NCBI GenBank assembly: GCA_023443625.1
Contig: JAEZTQ010000021.1
Coordinates: 1-35,413, forward strand
From: Bacillota bacterium
GTDB lineage: Bacteria; Bacillota_A; Clostridia; Lachnospirales; Lachnospiraceae
Reading direction: 5' to 3'
Length of the DNA stretch: 35,413 nt
Shown here: piece by piece, positions 14,540 to 23,759 of the stretch
Layout of the letters: every line of letters starts with the position of its first letter
Numbering within the stretch: the first letter of the stretch is position 1
Notes under the pieces: model-generated
The model's input: the letters and a program-made list of their open reading frames with translations, nothing else
Database searches by the model: none
Told to the model about the DNA's origin: nothing
Position numbers and translations under genes: made by a program

Positions 14540-17500
14540 TTATTTATATCGTGTTCTTACATGGTTGGATGGACCGTTTGTATAATCATATTGTTTATAA
14601 CAATATACATAATCACCAATCAAATAAACGGATTTGATGGTATCTGCATCAACAATTAATTTTGTATCATAATTCGTCAAATTAATTACATAGAGGTATC
14701 CCTGTTCATCACCATATACGTCTCCCGAATACACAAGAGCAGCCCAGTTTCCATCTGCTGAGATATCACTTATTGTACAATTCTCTGGTACATATTCTAT
14801 AGGCAGAACAAGCTCAGGAATGCCACTGGCTGGAATTTTCCATATACCTGTATTGTTATTGTAATATAATTCACCTTGTATTACCTTTATCAGGTAAAAA
14901 GAACCAATTGCATAGTCAACAAAGCTGTTATCTTTGGATAGGCAGTAAATATTAGAATCAGAGCCTCGATAATACAAATTATCTCCCACAGAATATAGCA
15001 TGTAACATAAAGCATTTTCTTTTATCACGCTACGACCTGTACCATCCAGATTGACTTTTTCGATATTGTACATGCCTTTGGCGTTATCAATATAAATATA
15101 ATACATGGTATCCCCGATAAACTGATAAGACCTAGGAAGAGGAGATGACATATCATAATTTGAGGTTGTTGCAATTTTTTTTGGATTTTTACCGTTAAGA
15201 TTACAACTATATACTGCATTTTTAATCGTATAATAAAGTTTATTCTTATGAATGGTCAGTATATCATCTATTCTATAAATAAGCTTCTCGATTGCTCCTC
15301 CATCAATGGAGAGACTGCATAGAGTGCCATATTCATCTCTATAATAAATATAGTCTTCATATTTTATATACCAACCGAAACCGGTTAGTGAACCGATTTT
15401 TATACTATCTTCTTCCTCAAGGGTTTGTTTGTATAAGTCATGACCATCTTGAAAGGATGAATTTCCTGAAAGATAATATAGGGGATTGTCTTCCTGAAGA
15501 GCGTAATGCTTTTCATCAATATTGTAGCCAGATATATCTATCTCGTCAAAGAACCTAGCTACTTCTACACTATCCTCTGTGTTAGTGATTTCTAATTCAC
15601 TGCTTAGACTCAGAGCGGTTTCGTCAACAAAACAATTATCATTTGATAAATATATACTTACTAAACTAGAGCAACCCCGAAAGGCTTCACCAAGTATATA
15701 TTCAACACTGTTTGGAACTACAATGGATTCTAATTTACTGCATCCTTCAAACAAGTAATATTCCAGACAAGTTAAATTTTCTGATAGCGTAACATTAGTC
15801 AATTCTGTACAATTAGAAAATGCAGAGGACCCCACATTATAAACATCATTTGTCATAATAACTTCAAGCAATTTAGAGCAGTTTTTAAAAGCATTGTTTG
15901 AAACTATCTGCGAAGCTATCTCTACTTTTGTCAAGGACTTACAAGAGGAAAATGCGGAGTCCCCAATCTGTGTTATTGTTTTAGGAAGGGAGAGTTCAGT
16001 TAAGCTGTTGCACTCCTTAAAGGCAGAAGCACCTATATAGTTTACACTCTCTGGAAAAGTTATATCTTCTAAAAGAGTGCATTTCTCAAATGCCTTTGTG
16101 TTAATGCGCTCTAGCTTTTGAGGTATGGTAATTTCACTCAGATTCGTGCAACCACTAAAGAGCCCTTCCGACATACTTATGAGACCATTGGGTAAGGTTG
16201 TTGATTTCAATGAAGTACAGTTTGCGAAGGCATATGACCCGATGCTGGTAACGGATTCCGGTATTATTAAATCCGTTATTGTGGTATTGTTCATAAAAGA
16301 TTTATTGGCAATACAATGCACATCCATTGGGATCTGCACTTTACCAGAGACTTTTGTTCCTTTCAAAAGATAGCCGTCTAGTATTGTAAGCCCGTTGGAT
16401 TCTTTCAATGGTACAGCAGTTTGATCAAGAATATCTGCATTAATCTCTATGATTCCTTTCGGAAGCTTTACTTCAGATAATTTACCGCAATTTTTAAAGA
16501 CCTGGGATCCCAAATAAGTTAATGTTTCAGGTAATTTAACAGTGGATAGGGATAGGCAATTCATAAAAGCTTTATCATTTATTTCTTGAACACCCTGGGA
16601 AATAGTTATTTCTTTTAAAGAAGTGCACTTTTCAAAGGCGTTCTTACCAATGGTCTTTATATTACCAGGGATTATAATGGATTTAAGGCTGGTACAACCC
16701 ATAAAGCTGTTATCAGGGATAATGCTGAGTGCTTTAGTAATACTCACCTGGCTTAGAGAGGTACAATTTGCAAAACTGTTATTACCAATTTTTAAAAGTC
16801 CATTAGGAAAAGTTATCTCTGACAATTTGGTACACTTGTTAAAAGCACCTTGATCAATGGATTTTAAACTACTAGGCAGTTTTATCTTCGTAAGTGCGGT
16901 ACAACCTCGAAATACATATCTGGATATGGAAGCTAGCTTATTAGGTAAGGTAATATTAGTTAGGGAAGAGCAGCCATCAAATGCGTAAGAACCAATGTAG
17001 GTAACGGTGGAAGGTATAGTAATTTTGGTTAGGGAAGTGCAACCTGTAAAGGCACTTTCACCAATAAAAGTAACCCCTTTAGGAATAGAAATGTTATTTA
17101 AAGAGCTACAATCGGTAAAAGTTGCAAGGGGTATAAAATTCAATTTGCTTGGCAGAGTAACCTTCTTTAAGGAGATACACTTATTAAACAAACCGTATCC
17201 CATAGATGTAATACTATTTGGCAGGTTAACAGTTACTAACTTCTTACAGCCTGAAAATACGTAGTCACTCATAGATTTTAAACCATCAGGTAAGTTTATT
17301 GTTTTCAATAACTTGCAATCTAAGAAGGCAGAATTACCTATAGATTTTACACTATTTGGAACTGTAATATCTTTCAAAGAAGAGCATTGTGAAAAGGTTC
17401 TCTCAGGTATACTCTTTAATTTTGAAGGCAAACGAATTTGACTTAAGGATGTACAATTAAAGAATGTAGAGACACCCATACTAATAATAGAATCTGGTAA

Positions 17501-17893
17501 TTCTATGGATTTAAGCTTTATGCAATTAGCAAATACAGCATCTTCCATGGTTGTCACCGTATTTGGAATACTGATGCTTGTTAATTTGGTTAGATCTGAA
17601 AAAGCTCCATTTGAAAGGCGGACGACCTTATATGTATAGCCAGAATATTTTACAGTCTTTGGTATTGTAAGGGTGGTTATCTTTTCGCTATTGACGCCAA
17701 GGATGGTAACAGTCCCCTGCTTGGTTCTACTGGCTGCTTTAGTAATTTGATAATTAATTTTACCAACCAAAAAAGATGTATTGTCCTCAACGACATTTTC
17801 AGCAGCTACTGATGTCTTTGGTGTTAAGAAGGGAAGAGTTATCAATAGCAGCAGGAAACAAATAATAAAGGTTGCTTTATAATGTACTTTCAT
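14540..17893 (-). CDS. BspA-like leucine-rich-repeat surface protein
   Basis: A 1,117-residue exported protein. The signal peptide (about 1-33, MKVHYKATFIICFLLLLITL then PFLTPKTSVAA) is followed by about 30 tandem LRR_5/BspA repeats of 23 residues up to roughly residue 770. The repeat form is I...AF.GC.SL..I.LP..L..I. The last 320 residues lack repeats and carry YYRDEYGTLCSLSIDGG, LYYTIKNAVYSCNLNGKNPK and similar units, the form of DUF5050-type beta-propeller-like domains. BspA-type proteins bind host or plant surfaces or other cells; the ligand here is unknown. The ATG at 17893 follows AGGAG by eight bases; a GTG three codons earlier is less likely. No sorting signal is seen. At the DNA level the repeats recur every 69 bases. 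Confidence 0.9.
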   Translation of the reverse strand: MKVHYKATFIICFLLLLITLPFLTPKTSVAAENVVEDNTSFLVGKINYQITKAASRTKQGTVTILGVNSEKITTLTIPKTVKYSGYTYKVVRLSNGAFSDLTKLTSISIPNTVTTMEDAVFANCIKLKSIELPDSIISMGVSTFFNCTSLSQIRLPSKLKSIPERTFSQCSSLKDITVPNSVKSIGNSAFLDCKLLKTINLPDGLKSMSDYVFSGCKKLVTVNLPNSITSMGYGLFNKCISLKKVTLPSKLNFIPLATFTDCSSLNNISIPKGVTFIGESAFTGCTSLTKITIPSTVTYIGSYAFDGCSSLTNITLPNKLASISRYVFRGCTALTKIKLPSSLKSIDQGAFNKCTKLSEITFPNGLLKIGNNSFANCTSLSQVSITKALSIIPDNSFMGCTSLKSIIIPGNIKTIGKNAFEKCTSLKEITISQGVQEINDKAFMNCLSLSTVKLPETLTYLGSQVFKNCGKLSEVKLPKGIIEINADILDQTAVPLKESNGLTILDGYLLKGTKVSGKVQIPMDVHCIANKSFMNNTTITDLIIPESVTSIGSYAFANCTSLKSTTLPNGLISMSEGLFSGCTNLSEITIPQKLERINTKAFEKCTLLEDITFPESVNYIGASAFKECNSLTELSLPKTITQIGDSAFSSCKSLTKVEIASQIVSNNAFKNCSKLLEVIMTNDVYNVGSSAFSNCTELTNVTLSENLTCLEYYLFEGCSKLESIVVPNSVEYILGEAFRGCSSLVSIYLSNDNCFVDETALSLSSELEITNTEDSVEVARFFDEIDISGYNIDEKHYALQEDNPLYYLSGNSSFQDGHDLYKQTLEEEDSIKIGSLTGFGWYIKYEDYIYYRDEYGTLCSLSIDGGAIEKLIYRIDDILTIHKNKLYYTIKNAVYSCNLNGKNPKKIATTSNYDMSSPLPRSYQFIGDTMYYIYIDNAKGMYNIEKVNLDGTGRSVIKENALCYMLYSVGDNLYYRGSDSNIYCLSKDNSFVDYAIGSFYLIKVIQGELYYNNNTGIWKIPASGIPELVLPIEYVPENCTISDISADGNWAALVYSGDVYGDEQGYLYVINLTNYDTKLIVDADTIKSVYLIGDYVYCYKQYDYTNGPSNHVRTRYK

Positions 17894-18070
17894 TAAAATC
17901 ACTCCTATTCACTAGATTTATATTCTGTTCAAATTTTTTTAAGCATACCACAAATTGGATAAAAGATATAGATAAAAATGTTTTTCTTTGTAAAAAGAGA
18001 CCGTTAAGATAAATATTCCCATTACAATAATTTTAAGTGTTTAAGCTTAGAGAAATCTTCAATAATAAAA

Positions 18071-18115
18071 AATCTCTAAACCCTTAAAATTTTTCTAAGG
18101 TTTAGAGATTCTTTT
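18071..18115. terminator. Terminator of the ribonucleotide reductase gene
   Basis: AATCTCTAAACC (18071-18082) and GGTTTAGAGATT (18099-18110) form a perfect 12-bp stem. On the minus strand it is followed by TTTTTTATTATT, so it ends the minus-strand gene at 18191. CTTTTT on the other side would allow plus-strand use too. Confidence 0.85.
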
Positions 18116-18190
18116 TAACATATAAATAACAATACATATTGAAGGAGGGCCATGTTTAAACACCAAGTATAATAATCCTGTACCTTCAAA

Positions 18191-20587
18191 TTATCTTATA
18201 GGGCAGTAACCTCCTTCACAATCGGCATCTAAGATATCAAATTCTTCATCAAACTTTTCGAATTGTCTTAGAATAGATGGATTGAATTTCGGTTGCTTGC
18301 TGAGTAACTCTTCATATTCATCTTTCGTGATGGCTTCATATGGCAATAATTGATAGAAACTATCATCTAAAGAAAGGAAAGTAACTCCTACAATATCATC
18401 CCAATTATCAAACACCCATTGTTCAACCCCTTCCCATTCACCAGGCCTTACATGAATAGTATTTGATGCATTATGGTCAACGTAATTTTTCATTATCATT
18501 TTATAAAGTTCTAGCTGTTCAATGGCGGATACATCATATTTTGTTTTTCCTTCTGGTGCTTTAATAGGAAATTCAAATACTTTCGTTTTATGATTTTCCT
18601 TTGTTTGACCAACTTCTGGATGCCAAGTAAAGCTAGCTGCTTCCATTGCTTGTGCCAAGGGATCTTGTGCATTTACTCTTACTCTTCTGATGTAATATGG
18701 TGAATGTGAGAAGTGAACACCACTGGAAACTGTAGGTAATTGACTAATAGTTCCACTAGGTTTCACAGTAGTAACTAGTTTGGGTCGATTCATTTTTAAT
18801 AAATCGGCTAATTCATAAGCAGATTTCTTTGCTACAGCTCGTAATTCTTGCAGTAATGCTTTAAAATCCTCATCTGTAATATTGGTAGCATTTCTAAAAT
18901 CCATCACACCTGTTAAGGAGCAACCAGTCAATCTATCTTCTTTATTAACCAGATCCCATTCATGTAATTCCAACTCAATACTTGCCATTCTATACCCGAT
19001 GCGAGCAGAATATTTTTGTGCTGTTAGCATCAACTCCTTATCGTAAGTGCCATCCTCCTTAACAAAGCCCATTAAATTTAGTTCCGTCAGATTACATACG
19101 CCTCTGTCTCGTAGCATAATTTCGAAGCAGGGATTACCACCTTGCACGTCTTCTCTCCTGCGTTTCATTTCTTCAAAGTTGGCAAAGGCTGGTTCTCCTG
19201 ATAATTTGATTTTTTCAAAATGATTATGCAATTGTACTCTTGTTGGCTTGTGCTCATAAATAACAGTATTGTTGGAAAGCATTCTGTTTAGAATATTATT
19301 GTTACTAATCCAGTTACCATTGTCGTCTTGGTAATATAGATTAGCTTTGGCATTCAAAACCTCTTGCTCATCACTATCACAGAATACAATTTCTGCGCTA
19401 CGTCTTACTCCTCCAGAAACTACATTTTCTGCAATGATCGTTGCAATATCTAAGCAATCAATAGGTTTTAGTGCTTGCCACTGACGTCCGTTGGTCATTT
19501 TCTTTTCTTTCAATATTCTGTCTATCTTAGTAAACATTTGCTTGATGTTATTATGTCCAGAAGCGTAACCGCCAAAGGTTTTTAATCTCTCACCCTCTGG
19601 ACGAACATTATTGTAGTTTATGAAGATATATTCGATATCGACGTATTGCTTGGAAGAAATAATGTCAAAATACATGTCAATGGCTTTGCTCCAGCCAAAC
19701 TTACTGTCACCTATTTCTAATTCGATAGCATTCTTATTAATCAGTTTTAGTTCTGTGTATTCTTTTCTTTGGTTTTTAGGAACCGCCTCATATGCCTTAT
19801 GTATAACTTCAATCTTACTGTTTATCTTAGGGAGTCTGGATACATATTGTCTTTGTACGGATAACCCTACACCTGTCCCTAACATTAATACAAAAAAGAT
19901 CTCCGAAAATTTAACTAAGGCATCGATAGCAACAAAGCTACAATTGAAGTTGCTTAAAGCATACATATAGGATGCTTTGCTTCCAGCAACCCATAGTGAT
20001 CTACCAGAAGGAAATAATTTTAAATGATATATTAAATCATATATTTCTTCTGCTTCTCTTTTTAATTCAATTATGGTATTGTCTGTAATTTCAATTCCTT
20101 GTCGCTTCATTGCGTCTACTTGTAACTTAGTATTAAACTCAACAACTCTAAATACTGTTTCCCACCAATCTTCTCTACGGCTTTCTTCTGGTATGGGCCT
20201 ACTATAGGTGCGATAATAAACAAACTTGCCCAATTCTGTAGAAAAGGGGTTAGGTTTATGTTTGTACTTGCTTATAAAATCCTTGGATAAGAAATTTCCT
20301 TCATATTTATCAGGAATAATGTTGCGAAGTAATTTTCTTTGGGCTTTATATTCGGAATAGGAATCCGCCACAGAATCTAAGTTTGCTAAATACAATTCTT
20401 TAACAACTTGTCTTTCAATGTCTTCTACAGTTAGTTGGTCATTGTTACCACTTTCAATTTTTACTGCGATATTCTCTGCTATTTTATTATTCGTCTCATT
20501 GATATTGTTCATGGCTTTATTAATTGCATTAATAATTCTATTTCTATCAAAATCAACTATTTTGCCGTTTCTTTTAATTACTTTCAT
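18191..20587 (-). CDS. nrdJ: Adenosylcobalamin-dependent ribonucleoside-triphosphate reductase (class II)
   Basis: The enzyme reduces ribonucleoside triphosphates to deoxyribonucleotides using a thiyl radical made with coenzyme B12; it needs no oxygen. The 798-residue sequence matches the monomeric Lactobacillus leichmannii type. Cys 216 (ALSNFNCSFVAI) and Cys 498 (GVCNLTEL) correspond to the redox pair, Cys 487 (GGNPCFEI) to the thiyl radical site, and Cys 790/795 in the C-terminal DCEGGYCPIR to the re-reducing pair. Unlike that enzyme it has an N-terminal ATP-cone (about 1-92, MKVIKRNGKIVDFDRNRI), which would give overall ATP/dATP control. The start has AAAGGA about 12 bases upstream. It is monocistronic, with a terminator downstream. 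Confidence 0.93.
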   Translation of the reverse strand: MKVIKRNGKIVDFDRNRIINAINKAMNNINETNNKIAENIAVKIESGNNDQLTVEDIERQVVKELYLANLDSVADSYSEYKAQRKLLRNIIPDKYEGNFLSKDFISKYKHKPNPFSTELGKFVYYRTYSRPIPEESRREDWWETVFRVVEFNTKLQVDAMKRQGIEITDNTIIELKREAEEIYDLIYHLKLFPSGRSLWVAGSKASYMYALSNFNCSFVAIDALVKFSEIFFVLMLGTGVGLSVQRQYVSRLPKINSKIEVIHKAYEAVPKNQRKEYTELKLINKNAIELEIGDSKFGWSKAIDMYFDIISSKQYVDIEYIFINYNNVRPEGERLKTFGGYASGHNNIKQMFTKIDRILKEKKMTNGRQWQALKPIDCLDIATIIAENVVSGGVRRSAEIVFCDSDEQEVLNAKANLYYQDDNGNWISNNNILNRMLSNNTVIYEHKPTRVQLHNHFEKIKLSGEPAFANFEEMKRRREDVQGGNPCFEIMLRDRGVCNLTELNLMGFVKEDGTYDKELMLTAQKYSARIGYRMASIELELHEWDLVNKEDRLTGCSLTGVMDFRNATNITDEDFKALLQELRAVAKKSAYELADLLKMNRPKLVTTVKPSGTISQLPTVSSGVHFSHSPYYIRRVRVNAQDPLAQAMEAASFTWHPEVGQTKENHKTKVFEFPIKAPEGKTKYDVSAIEQLELYKMIMKNYVDHNASNTIHVRPGEWEGVEQWVFDNWDDIVGVTFLSLDDSFYQLLPYEAITKDEYEELLSKQPKFNPSILRQFEKFDEEFDILDADCEGGYCPIR

Positions 20588-20907
20588 TTAACAACCATTC
20601 CTTTCCGCAGTCTGCAAACTTTGGGCTACAGGTACAAACTATTCTCCTTTATGTTGTTAATTCATTATGTGTTATCTATGGTTAACCTATACGGAACCTA
20701 TATGGAAAGTATAGGTAGGAGAGCATTATATATTTTTGTGTCTTATTAATGTCACTTTGTAGACTAGCATATGATACCTTTTTTAACCTTATCCCACCAG
20801 TCTAGAACATCCAATAATAGAATTATAGGACATCTATAATCATGGAGGCTACAGGAAAATGTATCTAGAATCTGAAATAGGATTGTAAAACGATAACACG
20901 GGGATTC
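20588..20907 (-). promoter_or_regulatory. Upstream region of nrdJ with inverted repeat
   Basis: The minus strand has TATAAT at 20730-20725 with a weak GTGACA-like -35 box about 19 bases before it. Just downstream, in the likely 5' leader, ACCTATAC and GTATAGGT (20685-20692, 20709-20716) form a perfect 8-bp inverted repeat with ATATAGG in its loop. I see no B12-box-like sequence, so a cobalamin riboswitch is not supported, and no clean NrdR box pair. The part from about 20,760 to 20,907 holds nothing recognisable. Confidence 0.4.
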
Positions 20908-21672
20908 TTAATTTTCCAAATCATAATGCTTATAGGATTTCTTATATTGTAAGGGAGAGGCTCCAGTGCGCTCCTTGAAAATAACAGTAAATTGTGATCC
21001 TGTAGAAAATCCACAACGATGGGCAACTTCTGAAACGGAGATATTCATTTCTAATAAAAGTTTTTTGGCAAAGTTAATACGTTTATCTATTATATAATTC
21101 TTTGGGGAAACACCGGCTTCTTCTTTGAAGAGATGTCTAAAGTAATCATAACTATATCCAGACATTTCAGCCAAGGTCGTTATATCAATATCCTGTATAA
21201 AGTTTTCATCAATATATTTATATATGTAGTACATGGGATTAAAACTATTGAGTTCTCTTCCGTACCAGCGCTGGTGTGTTAGGAGCAGTTGGGCTGTAAA
21301 TAACTCTACGGAGTAATTATAGTAGGATTTTTTTTGACCCATCTCAGAGCGTATTTTCTTAATCAAGGACCATATGGTCTTCTCGCTATCTTCATAGATA
21401 CCTGTTTCTGGTTGAAAGGGACAACTGGAATCAATAGAAAATCCAATATCAAATATGGAGGAAGTATTATAATGAGTCTCGGTATGCATTACATAGGGCC
21501 GATAAATTGCGTAGGTATAGGGATGATACTTATATGTTTTCTTTGCAGCAGAGGTTTCGCCATTTCCATCATAATAATAAGCTAATTCGTAGCAATTATG
21601 GTTATGTTCCTGGACATAGCGCCTTGGTGTTAATGTAAAATGATTAAAATATTCGAATTGGATATTTAACAT
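20908..21672 (-). CDS. AraC-family transcriptional regulator
   Basis: A 254-residue sugar-type regulator. The N-terminal half has the cupin-like sensing part (HNHNCYELAYYYDGNG, then YAIYRPYVMHTETHY). The C-terminal 100 residues have two helix-turn-helix motifs (ITTLAEMSGYSYDYFRHLFK and VSEVAHRCGFSTGSQFTVIF) ending in the family signature TGASPLQYKKSYK. The ATG at 21672 is chosen because AAAGGCAGG lies just upstream; an earlier in-frame start at 21771 would add 33 unlikely residues. It is divergent from the ABC transporter operon and should activate it in response to the imported glycoside. Confidence 0.9.
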   Translation of the reverse strand: MLNIQFEYFNHFTLTPRRYVQEHNHNCYELAYYYDGNGETSAAKKTYKYHPYTYAIYRPYVMHTETHYNTSSIFDIGFSIDSSCPFQPETGIYEDSEKTIWSLIKKIRSEMGQKKSYYNYSVELFTAQLLLTHQRWYGRELNSFNPMYYIYKYIDENFIQDIDITTLAEMSGYSYDYFRHLFKEEAGVSPKNYIIDKRINFAKKLLLEMNISVSEVAHRCGFSTGSQFTVIFKERTGASPLQYKKSYKHYDLEN

Positions 21673-21947
21673 TAAAAACCTGCCTTTCTCTTCACAATAG
21701 CCTAAGATATCATTACATACCAAATTATACAAAAAGTTAAATAGGAATTCAACACAATAACCGAAAACCATAAAAATATAACCAAAAGAATATTGAGATA
21801 TTATATAATATAAAATATAATCTAAACATCAATAAGGCAGTTTGATAAGTGATTACGACAAGTAAATAGATAATATTAGACAAAGTGCTGCAAAAACTCC
21901 TATATTTTTTTGCGTTATTTTCTTAAATTTGCCTAATAATGCATGTG

Positions 21948-21984
21948 TTTTGGCTATTTGGGGAAGTTGTCAAAATAGCCAAAA
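21948..21984. promoter_or_regulatory. Operator-like inverted repeat between regulator and transporter
   Basis: TTTTGGCTATTT (21948-21959) and AAATAGCCAAAA (21973-21984) are perfect 12-bp inverted repeats 13 bases apart. They are the only strong symmetry in the intergenic region of the divergent AraC gene and transport operon, so they are the likely regulator-binding site. They do not match a CcpA cre site. Confidence 0.55.
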
Positions 21985-22042
21985 TACATAAATTTAAACT
22001 ATTTATGAAAGCAGGAATCAAACCGCATGAGATGATATATTC

Positions 22043-22072
22043 TTACATTCTTATGTAAACGTGAAGTATAGA
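22043..22072 (+). promoter_or_regulatory. Possible promoter of the transport operon
   Basis: TTACAT (22043-22048) and TATAGA (22067-22072) are spaced by 18 bases. The -35 hexamer is part of the small palindrome TTACAT-TCTT-ATGTAA. Both boxes are imperfect, as expected for an activator-dependent promoter. The match is modest. Confidence 0.4.
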
Positions 22073-22115
22073 ATGACAGCATTAATGTAATGGAGGGTAA
22101 GAAAGGAGAGGGATC

Positions 22116-23687
22116 ATGACAAGTAAAAAGAAAGTATTAAAAAAAGTATTATCAATTATGTTAGTAATGAGTATGATTTTAAGTCTTGCTGCATGTGGCA
22201 AAGACAACTCTTCGGAGAAAGCAGATAGCCAGGATAATGGGAAAGCTGAGGTTACTCCGGGAGGCGATAGTCAAGGAAGTGATACAACAGAGTATACAGG
22301 TGACATAGAGTTACTGGTTGACTTACACGGATGGATGCCTACACTTAATACAGAGCCTACAGCAGAGAATCCAACAGTGTTTAGATCTCCTCAGGATATT
22401 GCGGATAAATTTAATGAACTGTATCCCAATATAACAATCAAATGGGCACGTAATAAGCCCGTTGGAGGATTACAGTCTGAGTTAGCGGAATGGTTTACCA
22501 CACAGATCAATGCGGGAACCGTGCCTGCAATTGCATTTAGCTGGGGAACCCAATATCAGGACAGAGATTGGTATCTTCCATTAGATGAGTATCTTGATAC
22601 CCCCAACGAATTTGTTGAGGGAAATACAAAATGGAGAGATTTATTCCCTGAATATCTTTGGTCAAGTAGTACCATTGCCAATGCCAAGAAGGAAGTTGTA
22701 GCAGTTCCAATTGCATTATATCCAGGACCTGCAACAGGATATTTCTACAATAAGACTGCATTTGAGGCAGCGGGCCTTACAGAAGCACCGGTAACTTGGG
22801 AAGAGCTTCTTACAGCGTCAAATAAAATGAAGGAAGCAGGATATACAGGAATATCCCCAACAAGTATCCTTCCCAATATTCAATTTGGTGCTTGGGTTCA
22901 GCAATTTAGCATAGGTCCCTATTTGGCAGCAGGAATTATGGATGAGGCAGATTATGATGGTGATTCTAGAGTTGATTCCTCTGAACAAGTAAGAGGCGTA
23001 AAAGCAGGTTTATATAATCCTGTTGATAAAGAGAATGCCCAAGAATTGTTCAAACAGATTAAGAGATATTATACAGAGGTATTGGAACTTGGTTGGGAGA
23101 GCACAGATTATACCACTGCCTGGAATGAAGGTAAAGTAGGTTTCCGTGAAGACGGTATGTGGATTCTTCAAAGTGAAAATAGTAATAAGACAAGATCCTT
23201 TGATTTTGGTGTATTTCCTGCACCTCCTATTTCAAAAGACACTACAGAATATGCAGCAGATGTTAAATATACTGAAAAAGGACCTTATCAACCAGATCCT
23301 GATTTACAGTTAAATATTATGAAGGATGCTGTAGAGGGTAAACCAGAAGTTTTAGATGCTGCAGTTAAGTTTTTAAAGTTCCTTACAACACCAGAGAATA
23401 ATAGTGCAATGATTTTAGAGCAAGGCTCTGATATCGGCGCAGTCATTGGATCCGATGTGGCACCTATTTTAGCAGAGTGGTTAAATCAACCATTTGCAAT
23501 TGTTCCTAAGACAAACTGGCCAAATGCATTTACCGATGAGCAAAATTTAGCTTTGGATAAGAACTTGGAACTTTGGGTAAAAGATAGCATGGCTGATGAT
23601 GAATTCTTTAAGAAAGTAAATGAGATACAACAGCAAGGAGCAGACGATTACATAGAAAGTATGAACATTGACACCTCTGGCTGGTAA
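22116..23687 (+). CDS. Sugar ABC transporter solute-binding lipoprotein
   Basis: A 523-residue extracellular family-1 binding protein that should capture an oligosaccharide or glycoside for the two permeases downstream. A lipoprotein signal (KVLSIMLVMSMILSLAAC) ends at Cys 27, then a Ser/Asp/Gly-rich linker. The mature part shows the usual fold marks: DIADKFNELYPNITIKW-like first strand (QDIADKFNELYP), GYFYNKTAFEAAGL, APVTWEELLTASNKMKEAGY and a WNEGKVGFREDGMW hinge segment. AAAGGAGAGGG lies before the ATG. First gene of the locus, followed by a strong intercistronic hairpin that would favour its expression over the genes behind it. Confidence 0.93.
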   Translation: MTSKKKVLKKVLSIMLVMSMILSLAACGKDNSSEKADSQDNGKAEVTPGGDSQGSDTTEYTGDIELLVDLHGWMPTLNTEPTAENPTVFRSPQDIADKFNELYPNITIKWARNKPVGGLQSELAEWFTTQINAGTVPAIAFSWGTQYQDRDWYLPLDEYLDTPNEFVEGNTKWRDLFPEYLWSSSTIANAKKEVVAVPIALYPGPATGYFYNKTAFEAAGLTEAPVTWEELLTASNKMKEAGYTGISPTSILPNIQFGAWVQQFSIGPYLAAGIMDEADYDGDSRVDSSEQVRGVKAGLYNPVDKENAQELFKQIKRYYTEVLELGWESTDYTTAWNEGKVGFREDGMWILQSENSNKTRSFDFGVFPAPPISKDTTEYAADVKYTEKGPYQPDPDLQLNIMKDAVEGKPEVLDAAVKFLKFLTTPENNSAMILEQGSDIGAVIGSDVAPILAEWLNQPFAIVPKTNWPNAFTDEQNLALDKNLELWVKDSMADDEFFKKVNEIQQQGADDYIESMNIDTSGW

Positions 23688-23699
23688 AATATAAGATAT

Positions 23700-23741
23700 A
23701 TATTTCAGGCTTTTGCCTTACGGGGTGAAAGTCTGAAATAT
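23700..23741 (+). promoter_or_regulatory. Intercistronic hairpin after binding-protein gene
   Basis: ATATTTCAGGCTTTT (23700-23714) pairs with GAAAGTCTGAAATAT (23727-23741), 15 bp including two G-U pairs, with a 12-base loop. No T-run follows, so it is not a simple terminator. Similar hairpins behind binding-protein genes protect the upstream mRNA and raise the amount of binding protein over permeases. Confidence 0.65.
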
Positions 23742-23759
23742 TCATGAGGAGGGAAGAAT

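Noticed and set aside
16125..17264. Several plus-strand open frames across the LRR gene
   Set aside because: All lie antisense to repeats of the LRR protein and echo one another; no start sites or family matches.
14600..17800. 69-bp periodic repeats that could suggest a CRISPR or satellite array
   Set aside because: The period equals the 23-residue leucine-rich repeat of the encoded surface protein, units are diverged, and there are no identical repeats with unique spacers.
18152..18172. Tiny frame MFKHQV behind GAAGGAGGGCC on the plus strand
   Set aside because: Six codons only, no promoter, and it lies just downstream of a terminator; no regulated gene follows on that strand.
20600..20760. 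Cobalamin riboswitch upstream of the B12-dependent reductase
   Set aside because: No B12-box-like sequence or typical conserved core could be found by eye on the minus strand.
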